From the NCBI GenBank assembly GCA_900542575.1, contig UQOE01000008.1, positions 1 to 64,000 of the forward strand: a stretch of 64,000 bases of DNA, written 5' to 3'. Within the stretch, counting starts at the first letter, position 1, and every line of letters starts with the position of its first letter. Shown piece after piece: positions 36,062 to 44,194 of this stretch. The notes below the pieces were generated by a model. It was not told where the DNA came from, made no database searches, and saw nothing but the letters and a program-made list of their open reading frames with translations. The stretch is from an uncultured Oscillospiraceae bacterium (GTDB lineage: Bacteria > Bacillota > Clostridia > Oscillospirales > Acutalibacteraceae). Position numbers and translations under genes: made by a program.

Positions 36062-37111
36062 ATGAAACACTATTTTCTCGCAAACCCGAAATCGGGGAAA
36101 AACCGGAAGGGCAATCTCCTGGAGGAGACGATTCGCCCGGCGGCCGAACGTGCGCAGATTGACTATGAAATCTATGAGACCACCGGCCCCGGCGATGCAA
36201 CTCGATTTGTCCGGGAAACCTGCACCGCGGCAGACGGCGAACCGGTCCGGTTCTACGCCGTCGGCGGAGACGGCACGCTCTATGAAGTGGTCAATGGCGC
36301 ATATGGATTCCCGAACGCAGAGATCACGGTTATTCCCACCGGCTCCGGCAACGACTACATCCGGATGTACGGGGGAGAGGAGCCGTTTCTCGACGTCGAC
36401 CGGCTGATCGCGGGGGCGCCGATTGCAGTCGACGCGCTGAAAGTGACAGACCAGGACGGTCGGGAGGAGATCGCCATCAACCAGGCCTCCATGGGGTTCG
36501 ACGCCGAGGCCTGCAGCAAGCAGGCGAGCATGAAGAGTCTTCCCGGAGTCATCGGACATATGACCTATGTATTCGGCGGCCTGTACTGCATGTTCACGAA
36601 AGTCTATCACCGGTTTCACGTCACGGTGGACGGCGCGGAGCAGAAGGGACCGTTCATTCAGTGCACGGTCTGGAACGGAAAATATTACGGCAGCGGCATC
36701 CTCGGCGGCACGTTTTCTGACCCGACCGACGGTATGCTGGAGGTTTCTGTCGTACACCGCTATATGAGCTGGCCCCGCCTTTTCCCGTTTATGCTTCTGC
36801 ACTGGCAGCAGAAATTTGATTTTTACAGGTATCCCTGGACCGACACCCTGCGGGGAAAGAAAGTCGTTATTGAGTCGCCGAAACCTGCGGCCGTCAACGT
36901 GGACGGGGAATGCCGCCCGGTAACCGCCTGCACGTTTGAAATTCTCCCGGAGGCTTTCCGCTTCGTCCTGCCCGAGGGGACAGAGCTTCCCCGTACCGAC
37001 ACTCGTATTGATCCGGCCTATGGACCGAATACGGCGCGCAAAAAATGGGCGAGGAGACTCTCACTGTTCGATCTGTTTGTCAATCGCCTTGGACACGGGG
37101 ATTCGATTTGA
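36062..37111 (+). CDS. Diacylglycerol/lipid kinase family protein 2
   Basis: A 349-residue paralogue of the preceding kinase with the same motifs: NPKSGKNRKG, AVGGDGTLYEVVNGA and IPTGSGNDYIRMYGG. The substrate-side region between residues 200 and 300 differs more than the nucleotide site. It starts at 36062 six bases behind GGAGG. It is separated from copy 1 by a terminator and its own putative promoter, so the two kinases may be expressed at different times or act on different lipids (for example diacyl and alkyl-acyl glycerol). Confidence 0.85.
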   Translation: MKHYFLANPKSGKNRKGNLLEETIRPAAERAQIDYEIYETTGPGDATRFVRETCTAADGEPVRFYAVGGDGTLYEVVNGAYGFPNAEITVIPTGSGNDYIRMYGGEEPFLDVDRLIAGAPIAVDALKVTDQDGREEIAINQASMGFDAEACSKQASMKSLPGVIGHMTYVFGGLYCMFTKVYHRFHVTVDGAEQKGPFIQCTVWNGKYYGSGILGGTFSDPTDGMLEVSVVHRYMSWPRLFPFMLLHWQQKFDFYRYPWTDTLRGKKVVIESPKPAAVNVDGECRPVTACTFEILPEAFRFVLPEGTELPRTDTRIDPAYGPNTARKKWARRLSLFDLFVNRLGHGDSI

Positions 37112-37168
37112 CGGGCCTCCGTCAGGACGGTAAAATATGGGTATTGAGAGAACAGAGGTGGACTGACT

Positions 37169-37705
37169 ATGGCATATTGTTATCAGTGCGGTTCCCTGCT
37201 CGGGGCCCACGATAAATACTGCCCGAAATGCGGCTACAAGGTGGAGCGGAAGACGCCGAGCCGGGAGGAGCGGGAAAAGATGCCCCTCCACGAGAAAATC
37301 CGGCTTTCCTGGAACGAAATGCTCGACACCACGGACCACACCTCGGAGCTTTCCACGGAGGACATCGAGTTCGGCCGCAGCTTTGCCATGTTTTCTTATC
37401 TTGGACCGCTGTTTCTGGTCCCCCTGTTTGCAGCGCGGAGCTCGCGGTTTGCCCGGTTTCATATTGGGCAGGGAATCAACCTGCTGCTTGCACTGCTTCT
37501 CTACAGCCTGGTCATGGCACTTTTCTATGTTCTTCTGTCCTGGGTCCCCATGTTCGGCAATTTCTTTGTCGCGGTCTACGACATCATGGAGGCTCTCGGC
37601 ATCCTCGCCAGCATAGCGCTGGCCATTCAGGGAATTGTGAATACCAATAACGGAAAGGCGAGGGAACTGCCGTTTATCGGAAAAATCCGAATATACCGTT
37701 ATTGA
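37169..37705 (+). CDS. Zinc-ribbon membrane protein
   Basis: A 178-residue protein. Residues 1-25 are a zinc ribbon (CYQCG...CPKCGYK). After a charged linker come two or three membrane helices (about 70-90, 98-122 and 134-152); the spacing FAMFSYLGPLFLVPLF then FHIGQGINLLLALLLYS resembles the DUF4870 family. No function is known. It overlaps the open frame of the next gene, but the likely pyrophosphatase start lies 33 bases past its stop. Confidence 0.65.
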   Translation: MAYCYQCGSLLGAHDKYCPKCGYKVERKTPSREEREKMPLHEKIRLSWNEMLDTTDHTSELSTEDIEFGRSFAMFSYLGPLFLVPLFAARSSRFARFHIGQGINLLLALLLYSLVMALFYVLLSWVPMFGNFFVAVYDIMEALGILASIALAIQGIVNTNNGKARELPFIGKIRIYRY

Positions 37706-37737
37706 CAGAAATCTTCTTAGGAGAAATGGGTGAAATT

Positions 37738-39351
37738 ATGGATCCTATCTACGTTACGGGACACCGCAACCCCGACACCGACTCCATTGTCTCCGCCATC
37801 GCCTACGCGGCGCTGCGGAACTCGCTCGGTGACCGGAACTATATCGCCGCACGGCTCGGCAACGTCAGCGATGAGACAAATGCCATCCTGAAAAAATTCA
37901 ATGTGGAGCCGCCGATGTTGCTCTCCAACGTTCGAACTCAGGTCCGCGACCTGAACTACGATACCCCGCCGGCCCTGCACCACTCCGTACCCGTCAGCCG
38001 TGCATGGGACACGCTGACCAACTCCGGCAGCATTACCGTTCTGCCGGTTATCGACAGCGACGGAAAGCTCTACGGAATGCTGACTTCCGGAGACATTGCG
38101 AGCTATACCATGCGGGCAGTTTCCGACCCGTATATTAACAACGTCCCCATTTACAACCTGCTGAGCGTCCTGGAAGGGGAAATCATCAACCAGATCCAGA
38201 CGATTCCCGAGGAGCTCTCCGGCGAAGTGGTCATAGCCATGCCGCAGGCCAGAGAGAGTCTCGTGTTCTCCAGCCCGGACAGCATCGTCATCTGCGGCCA
38301 GCAGGAGGACATGATTCAGCATGCCATCGACATCGGCGTCAAGGCCGTCATTGTCTGCCAGGCCGACGTCGAGGAAGAGTATCGCATGCTGGAATCCAAG
38401 ACGCTTATCATCACGACGCCGCTGGACGCCTACCGCGCCGCCCGCCTGATTCACCTGGCAGTCCCCATTGACCGCCTGTGCACAAAGGAAAATCTGATCT
38501 ATTTCAAGCTGACCGACTACATTGACGATGTCCGGGAAGTACTTCTGAAAAACCGTTTCCGCGCTTACCCCATTGTCGATGAAAATGAGCAGGTCGTCGG
38601 TACCCTTGGACGGTTCCATTTAATTAAACCCAAGCGGAAAAAGGTCTTTCTGGTGGACCACAACGAATCCTCACAGTCCGTGCCCGGGCTGAACCAGGCG
38701 GAGGTCGTCGGCATCATTGACCACCACCGTCTCGGAGATATCCAGACCAAGACTCCAATCAACTTTACCTGTGAGCCCCTTGGCAGCACGGCGACGATTA
38801 TCGCCACCATGTACCAGCAGAAGGGACTTATGCCGTCCCGCCGCATCGCCGGTCTTCTCTGCTCCGCCATTATCTCGGATACCGTTATGTTCAAGTCTCC
38901 CACCTGTACCGAGACCGACAAAATTATCGCCGCCCGCATGGCGCGCATTGCGAATGTCACACTGGAAGAAGTCGGCGACACCGTATTTTCCAGTGTCGCC
39001 TCCGACCGCCCCATCGAGGAGCAGATCTTTACCGACTTTAAGGAGTTCCTCATTGCCGGTCACAAGCTCGGCGTTGGGCAGGTCACCGCGCTGAGCTCCG
39101 ATAAACTTGTCGCCCAGAAGGACACCATCCTGAAAGCCATGGAGGGCCGCAAAAAAGAGCGCGGCTACGACTATATTCTTATCATGCTCACAGATGTTCT
39201 GAAAGAGGGCACGGAACTCTTTTATATCGGCGACGATGAGACCATCTCCAATGCCTATGGGGTTGAGGCACATGATAATGAGTGCTTCCTGCCGCACGTC
39301 ATGTCCCGCAAGAAGCAGATTATTCCGCGGCTCTCGGAGATGTGGGGCTAA
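37738..39351 (+). CDS. Manganese-dependent inorganic pyrophosphatase with CBS and DRTGG domains
   Basis: A 537-residue family II pyrophosphatase. The first metal motif GHRNPDTDS gives His9, Asp13 and Asp15; later DHH motifs are VDHNE and IDHHRLGD, and the DHHA2 domain carries SRKKQIIP near the end. Two CBS domains (about 70-120 and 245-300) and a DRTGG domain (about 125-240) are inserted after the first 65 residues; this arrangement gives adenine-nucleotide control in clostridial enzymes. The start at 37738 matches the family; 37726 is an alternative. Confidence 0.93.
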   Translation: MDPIYVTGHRNPDTDSIVSAIAYAALRNSLGDRNYIAARLGNVSDETNAILKKFNVEPPMLLSNVRTQVRDLNYDTPPALHHSVPVSRAWDTLTNSGSITVLPVIDSDGKLYGMLTSGDIASYTMRAVSDPYINNVPIYNLLSVLEGEIINQIQTIPEELSGEVVIAMPQARESLVFSSPDSIVICGQQEDMIQHAIDIGVKAVIVCQADVEEEYRMLESKTLIITTPLDAYRAARLIHLAVPIDRLCTKENLIYFKLTDYIDDVREVLLKNRFRAYPIVDENEQVVGTLGRFHLIKPKRKKVFLVDHNESSQSVPGLNQAEVVGIIDHHRLGDIQTKTPINFTCEPLGSTATIIATMYQQKGLMPSRRIAGLLCSAIISDTVMFKSPTCTETDKIIAARMARIANVTLEEVGDTVFSSVASDRPIEEQIFTDFKEFLIAGHKLGVGQVTALSSDKLVAQKDTILKAMEGRKKERGYDYILIMLTDVLKEGTELFYIGDDETISNAYGVEAHDNECFLPHVMSRKKQIIPRLSEMWG

Positions 39352-39371
39352 TTTGTTCCATACTTGTCAGG

Positions 39372-39410
39372 AATTCACCATACAGTTGTACACTGTATGG
39401 TGAATTTTTT
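39372..39410 (+). terminator. Intrinsic terminator after the pyrophosphatase
   Basis: A perfect 14-bp stem (39372-39385 with 39393-39406), a 7-base loop, and a T run that overlaps the 3' arm. Confidence 0.9.
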
Positions 39411-39439
39411 TGACACATGATTCAATGTGTTCAGATATC

Positions 39440-39481
39440 TGTAAAATTAAGATTTGATTTTTACAAAACTCCTCTTACAAT
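39440..39481 (+). promoter_or_regulatory. Promoter of lipase 1 with inverted repeat
   Basis: TTGATT (39454-39459), 16-base spacer, TACAAT (39476-39481). An inverted repeat TGTAAAA/TTTTACA (39440-39446 and 39459-39465) straddles the -35 box. Confidence 0.55.
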
Positions 39482-39514
39482 GGAAACATTTAACAGACAG
39501 GAGGTACGATAAAA

Positions 39515-40702
39515 ATGTCTGAATACTGCAACAATTATCCGGTCGTTCTTATCCATGGACTTATGGGTTGGGGCGAAAATGATGCCATCAAAAAAGTCTT
39601 CGACTATTGGGGTACCGGGAAAGGAAGTCTGGTGAAGCACCTGGAGTCAGAGGGCTATGAAGTCCATTACCCGTCTCTTGGTCCTTTTGCGGGGTCATGG
39701 GATCGTGCATGCGAACTCTGGGCCTATCTCTTTGGCGGCACCGTAGATTACGGAAAAGTACACAGTGAAAAATGCCATCATCATCGCTATGGCCGGACCT
39801 ATGAGCACGGTGCACTGGAAGATCTCGGAAAGACCGAGGCACACCGGAAGATGAATATTTTAGGCCATTCCTTCGGCGGCCCGACGGTCAAGATGTTCAC
39901 GGAGCTGATGACAAATGGTTCGCAGGAAGAGGTAGAGGGAACTGAGCCCGAGACTCTGTCTCCGCTGTTCCAGGGCGGTCACGGGGAACTGATTCATACC
40001 GTGACCACGCTCACCGGTGTTAACAATGGTACGACGCTTGCCGATATGGTAGAACCAAAGTTCGGACCCCTTGTTCGCGGTATCCTGATCGGTACAGAGC
40101 TACTTCAGAATACACCGATTGAAAAGCTTTTCGATTTCGGCAACCAGCAGTTTGGACTTGGAGAGTACCCCGAAAATATCCATGCAGTTGGCTTCAATCC
40201 ATTGAAGAAGACCAAAGATGGCATAGACGCCTATGCAAATGGCCGTATGGATAACATTGCTTATGAGATGACGGTTCAGTTCTGCCACGATATCAATGAA
40301 AAACAGGGCGTCAATCCGCATATCTACTATTTTGCTCAGCGAACAGACGGAACCAAAATGGGGAAGAACGGCAAACCGGTTCAGGCCCATATGGGCGGAA
40401 TTTGCGCGGGACCGGGCCTGGCCATGTGCAAAGTCCTGCCCAAGGGAACAAGAGGATACACGGTAGATGAGTCCTGGTGGCCGAATGATGGCTATGTCAA
40501 TGTCATCGGTCAGAGTGCTCCGCTGAATCAGCCGGCACTGGACGGAAAATTTGGAATGGATTTTCAGCCGGGTGTTTGGTATAACATGGAGACAGTCGCG
40601 GGCGACCACGTTTTCTGGAATGGCATGAGCGGCAAACGGAAAGATTACTTTGCTATCTTTGACAAGATGCTGGAGACCTATCGCAGACTGCCGGATGCAT
40701 AA
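39515..40702 (+). CDS. Lipase of the bacterial I.5 type, without signal peptide
   Basis: A 395-residue alpha/beta-hydrolase. VVLIHGLMGWG is the oxyanion region, GHSFGG carries the nucleophile Ser119, NDGYVNV the likely catalytic Asp, and GDHVFW the catalytic His. WDRACELWAYLFGGTVDYG and HRYGRTY match the family I.5 lipases of thermophilic bacilli, including the region that holds a structural zinc in those. It starts at 39515 behind AGGAGG and has no signal peptide, which is odd for a lipase; it may act inside the cell or leave by lysis. Confidence 0.85.
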   Translation: MSEYCNNYPVVLIHGLMGWGENDAIKKVFDYWGTGKGSLVKHLESEGYEVHYPSLGPFAGSWDRACELWAYLFGGTVDYGKVHSEKCHHHRYGRTYEHGALEDLGKTEAHRKMNILGHSFGGPTVKMFTELMTNGSQEEVEGTEPETLSPLFQGGHGELIHTVTTLTGVNNGTTLADMVEPKFGPLVRGILIGTELLQNTPIEKLFDFGNQQFGLGEYPENIHAVGFNPLKKTKDGIDAYANGRMDNIAYEMTVQFCHDINEKQGVNPHIYYFAQRTDGTKMGKNGKPVQAHMGGICAGPGLAMCKVLPKGTRGYTVDESWWPNDGYVNVIGQSAPLNQPALDGKFGMDFQPGVWYNMETVAGDHVFWNGMSGKRKDYFAIFDKMLETYRRLPDA

Positions 40703-40760
40703 CAGGTCGCATTCAGATCATAATTCTCTGCTACGATCTCTCTTTGAGGTGAAAGAAATT

Positions 40761-41165
40761 ATGACACGGTTCACAAAAGAAAAGGATCCGATTCTTATCG
40801 CGCATCAGGGAGAATTGGATGCGGTCAAAATGTATACTACACTGGAAAAAATGGTTCGGGCGGACAATCCGGAACTGGCTGACGCTTTTCGCGATGCCGC
40901 CCGAGACGAGGGAAAGCATGCGGCAATCTGCAAGGCTATTACCGGCCGGACCGACTTAAAAGCGAACCCCATGAACGCCATTGCCGTTTCTGCGCTCTAT
41001 CGGTTTGTCAGCAGAAAGCTTGCGCTGAAACTGATTTCGGACGGTGAGCTCAAAGCGGCAAAAGACTATGCCCCTTATATTCTCGAGTATCCGACACTGA
41101 TGCAGCCGCTGCAGGATGAAGTCAAGCACGGAACCATTATGAAATCCTGGAGCGCTCGCGTTTAA
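40761..41165 (+). CDS. Ferritin-like diiron domain protein
   Basis: A 134-residue helical protein with the rubrerythrin/ferritin-like arrangement: Glu near residue 18 (HQGELDAVKMY), then DEGKHAAI near residue 55 and DEVKHGTIM near residue 123, i.e. E-x-x-H pairs expected to hold a diiron site. It could reduce peroxide or store iron. It starts 58 bases after lipase 1 behind GAGGTG and is followed by a terminator, so it is probably co-transcribed with the lipase. Confidence 0.72.
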   Translation: MTRFTKEKDPILIAHQGELDAVKMYTTLEKMVRADNPELADAFRDAARDEGKHAAICKAITGRTDLKANPMNAIAVSALYRFVSRKLALKLISDGELKAAKDYAPYILEYPTLMQPLQDEVKHGTIMKSWSARV

Positions 41166-41184
41166 CTTAAGCTGTAATAGCCAG

Positions 41185-41222
41185 ACAGCTCAGAGGAGTA
41201 TATTCCTCTGAGCTGTTTTTTT
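41185..41222 (+). terminator. Intrinsic terminator after the ferritin-like gene
   Basis: A perfect 12-13-bp stem (41185-41197 with 41204-41216), loop GTATAT, then a run of T residues. Confidence 0.92.
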
Positions 41223-41364
41223 TGAAAAGAAATTCACCACAATTATTCAGAAATGCTCATTAATGTACACTTGAAAAAAATTGATGATTTTTTGGTTAAA
41301 CCAGTCTAAATATAATGGAAAAGGAAGAAAGGTTTCAGAAATTTTATCTGGAGGGGAATAGAAA

Positions 41365-42657
41365 ATGCAAACAAAGAAGACGAAACCATTTCGCAGGATT
41401 CTGTCTATCCTTTTGGCAGCTGTCATGGTGCTTACCTGCATGATGACGGCAGCCTATGCGAAGGGTACTGGCAAAAGATACTACAGTCATTACCCGGTTG
41501 TTCTGGTTCACGGCTTCATGGGCTGGGGCGAACAGGATGCGCAGGACAGCAGCAGACCTTATTGGGGATTCAATCTTGTGGATCATCTCAAATCCGAAGG
41601 GTATGAGGTCTATCACCCATCGCTGGGCCCGTTTGCCGGAGCATGGGACCGTGCCTGTGAACTCTGGGCCTACCTGTACGGCGGTACGGTCGACTACGGC
41701 AAAGTCCACAGTGAAAAATGCCACCATAAACGGTATGGCCGCACCTATTCCAAGGGCGCCATCGCCGATCTCGGCACGACAAAAGCTCATAAGAAGATTG
41801 AACTGCTCGGACACTCTTTCGGAGGCCCGACGGTCAAAGAGTTTGTGGAACTGCTCTCCAATGGCTCTGCAGAAGAGCGTGAAGGGACCGATCCGAGCGA
41901 TCTTAGCCCACTTTTTAAAGGCGGACACGGGGACATTATTCATACCGTTACGACGCTGGACGGCGTCAACAACGGCACGACGCTTGCAGATAATGTCTCT
42001 CCGGCTTTCCCGGCCATTGTTCGCGCTATGCTCCTTGTCACGATGATCATGAAGGATGAAAATCTGGAAACCCAGACGATGGATCTCGGCAACGAGCAGT
42101 TTGGTCTCGGCGACTACCCTGAGCTGGAGAAACAGATCACGCTTCATTCGCCTTTCGACACGGAGCAGGGAATTGAGGCCTACGCCAATGACACAATGGA
42201 CAATATTGCGACGGAGATGACCATCGACTTCTGCCAGGAGGAAAACGAAAAGCAGGGCGTTAACCCGCATATCTATTATTTTGCACAGCGCGCCTGCGCA
42301 ACGAAACAGGGCGAGGACGGCAAACCGGTTCCGCTGGACTTTATGAGTACCACCTGCCGAATCCCCGCGACGCTGATGTGCAGAGAACTGCCCACCGACC
42401 GGGTCAAGAGTATTCAGCTGGATGATTCCTGGTGGCCGAACGACGGATATGTCAACGTCATCGGACAGAGTGCACCTCTAAACCAGCCCGCGAAAGATGG
42501 AACCTGGGATACTCAATTCCAGCCCGGGGTCTGGTATAATATGCCCATTCTCGCAGCGGACCATGTCTTCTGGATGGGAATGAGCGGCACCCAGAAAGAT
42601 CTCTGGGCCATCTTTGACCAGATGCTGGACCAGTATCGCCAGCTTCCGGATGCCTGA
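41365..42657 (+). CDS. Secreted lipase of the bacterial I.5 type
   Basis: A 430-residue secreted paralogue of lipase 1. Residues 1-32 are a signal peptide (hydrophobic ILSILLAAVMVLTCMM, cleavage after AYA). The catalytic set is Ser151 in GHSFGG, Asp in NDGYVNV, and His in ADHVFW; WDRACELWAYLYGGTVDYG and KRYGRTY are shared with lipase 1 almost unchanged. It has a GGAGGGG site and a TATAAT at 41311-41316. The pair looks like a tandem duplication in which one copy gained or the other lost the export signal. Confidence 0.88.
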   Translation: MQTKKTKPFRRILSILLAAVMVLTCMMTAAYAKGTGKRYYSHYPVVLVHGFMGWGEQDAQDSSRPYWGFNLVDHLKSEGYEVYHPSLGPFAGAWDRACELWAYLYGGTVDYGKVHSEKCHHKRYGRTYSKGAIADLGTTKAHKKIELLGHSFGGPTVKEFVELLSNGSAEEREGTDPSDLSPLFKGGHGDIIHTVTTLDGVNNGTTLADNVSPAFPAIVRAMLLVTMIMKDENLETQTMDLGNEQFGLGDYPELEKQITLHSPFDTEQGIEAYANDTMDNIATEMTIDFCQEENEKQGVNPHIYYFAQRACATKQGEDGKPVPLDFMSTTCRIPATLMCRELPTDRVKSIQLDDSWWPNDGYVNVIGQSAPLNQPAKDGTWDTQFQPGVWYNMPILAADHVFWMGMSGTQKDLWAIFDQMLDQYRQLPDA

Positions 42658-42665
42658 GACAGAAT

Positions 42666-42703
42666 AAAACGGCGGCCAGCCCGAGAGGGCAGGCCGCCGT
42701 TTT
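42666..42703. terminator. Bidirectional terminator between lipase 2 and TetR gene
   Basis: Perfect 12-bp stem (42666-42677 with 42692-42703) continued by an inner GCCC-GAGA-GGGC hairpin, AAAA/TTTT ends, between convergent genes. Confidence 0.93.
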
Positions 42704-42715
42704 CTCTGCCTGAAC

Positions 42716-43309
42716 TTATTTTTTTTCGATTCCCATTTCTATGTTCAGCAGAGCTTTGTGCATGGGTTCGTAGAGATAATGGTTCAGAAGCTGATTGAAA
42801 TGGGCAAGTTCTTCCAGGGAATGGTTTTCGGAATAGTTCTTGTCGGCCGTGATATAGCTTAAATAAAAAGAATTCAGGATAAGATAAAGATCTTCGTCGG
42901 GAAGACTGCTTTTTACCCGGTAATAAGAAAGGGTGCCTCTGGTCCGCCATTCTACAAATTTTTTGACAAATGGAGGGTAGGACAGTCCCTTGTCCAACAG
43001 GAAAATTTTGTCCGGTTCGTCCAACAGGGACTGATAGATGGACTCCGTAATATCCCAATGGAGTTCGCCACCTTGAAAGAAATCTTTCTGCGGAATCTCA
43101 ATGCTGTCCAGAACCTCATTAAGCAGCTCCTCTAGGACGGCGTAGGTGTCCTGGTAGTGGAGATAAAAAGTGGATCGGTTAATTTCAGAGGTTTTGCACA
43201 GTTCCGAGACTGTGATTTTATCCATCGGTTTGTGATGCAGTGCCTCGACATAGGCTTTTTTTATCTGCGCTTTGGTATATAAGGTTCTTCGGTCGGTTTT
43301 TCGGCTCAT
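42716..43309 (-). CDS. TetR/AcrR family regulator next to the lipases
   Basis: A 197-residue TetR protein: helix-turn-helix KITVSELCKTSEINRSTFYLHY at residues 30-51, then a helical domain of the TetR_C type common in Firmicutes. AGGAG is 9 bases upstream of the ATG at 43309; an ATG at 43315 is also possible. The frame stays open to 43504 but that part runs through promoter-like sequence. It is convergent with lipase 2 and divergent from the GH3 remnant. Confidence 0.85.
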   Translation of the reverse strand: MSRKTDRRTLYTKAQIKKAYVEALHHKPMDKITVSELCKTSEINRSTFYLHYQDTYAVLEELLNEVLDSIEIPQKDFFQGGELHWDITESIYQSLLDEPDKIFLLDKGLSYPPFVKKFVEWRTRGTLSYYRVKSSLPDEDLYLILNSFYLSYITADKNYSENHSLEELAHFNQLLNHYLYEPMHKALLNIEMGIEKK

Positions 43310-43386
43310 GACCATGATCTCCTGACTGAAATTCAAGGCGTTGTAAAGAATGTGATGTGGACTGTACATCTGTTGATAACTTTTGG

Positions 43387-43433
43387 TTGTTTCCTCATTT
43401 CCATATTTTACAATGGCATTAGAAAGTTGTAAA
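43387..43433 (+). promoter_or_regulatory. Promoter and inverted repeat upstream of the GH3 remnant
   Basis: TTGTTT (43387-43392), 16-base spacer, TACAAT (43409-43414). The inverted repeat TTTACAA/TTGTAAA (43407-43413 and 43427-43433) overlaps the -10 box and could be the operator of the divergent TetR protein. Confidence 0.5.
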
Positions 43434-43467
43434 CATATGTAGTGAACTTTCTGCCAATTTGGAGGGA

Positions 43468-44150
43468 ATGAAACTGAGGCAGAAAATGAAACAATGGACG
43501 GCATTGCTGCTGGCCGTCCTGCTCGCCATTTTCACACCGACGGCGGCCTATGCACTGGATTTTTCAGATGTCATCAGCAACCCACAGGCGCTGCAGACAA
43601 TTGAAGGGAAAGAACCGATTACAGAGAGCCAAAAGCACGCTGATCGGCAGTCTTGCCGCTGCATCTGTCCAGGGTGCGCAGAGTCATGGCCTGGTCTGCT
43701 ACATTAAGCACTTTGCCCTGAATGAGGAAGATGCAAACCGAACGAGTGTCCATACTTGGGCTTCGGAACAGGCAATCCTTGGAAATCTATACGAAGCCGT
43801 TGCATATGCAGTAAAAGAGGGCGGCGCCCACGGCGTCATGTCTGCACTGAACTGCATCGGCGACAAATGGTGCGGCGAGTGTCCGGAACTTCTGGCGGGG
43901 CTTCTCCGCGATGAATGGGGTTTCCAGTGCTGTGCCGTCACCGACTATGCCGGCTTCCCGTATCAGCGTGCGGATTCCGGCGTCCACGCCGGCAACGATC
44001 TGCGGCTTACTCCGATGAACAACTTCCTGTATCGCAATATGCTGGAACGCTCCTATATCAGTCATTCGAAAGAGACGGAGGCCGCACTGCGCCGCGCCTC
44101 TAAGAATATCTGCTGCATGGTTCTTCAGACCAATCTCTACCGAGAAACAT
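43468..44150 (+). pseudogene. Glycoside hydrolase family 3 remnant
   Basis: The locus starts with an intact ribosome binding site and signal peptide (TALLLAVLLAIFTPTAAYA), reads about 25 more residues to ITES near 43628, then has to shift +1 to continue as STLIGSLAAASVQGAQSHG, IKHFALNEEDANR, GVMSALNCIGDKWCGECPELL and DEWGFQCCAVTDYAG, which are GH3 beta-glucosidase motifs. Only about 190 of the usual 700-900 residues are left: most of the TIM barrel before the KHFALN motif and the whole C-terminal half are missing. A large internal deletion with a frameshift fits best. Confidence 0.8.
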
Positions 44151-44154
44151 TGGT

Positions 44155-44180
44155 AAGGGCATGCCGCACGGCATGCCCTT
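44155..44180. terminator. Bidirectional terminator after the GH13 gene
   Basis: A perfect 12-bp stem (44155-44166 with 44169-44180) with a 2-base loop; it lies beyond the stop of the GH13 gene and ends the GH3 remnant on the other strand. Confidence 0.88.
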
Positions 44181-44194
44181 TCTTTCCTGCTGTC

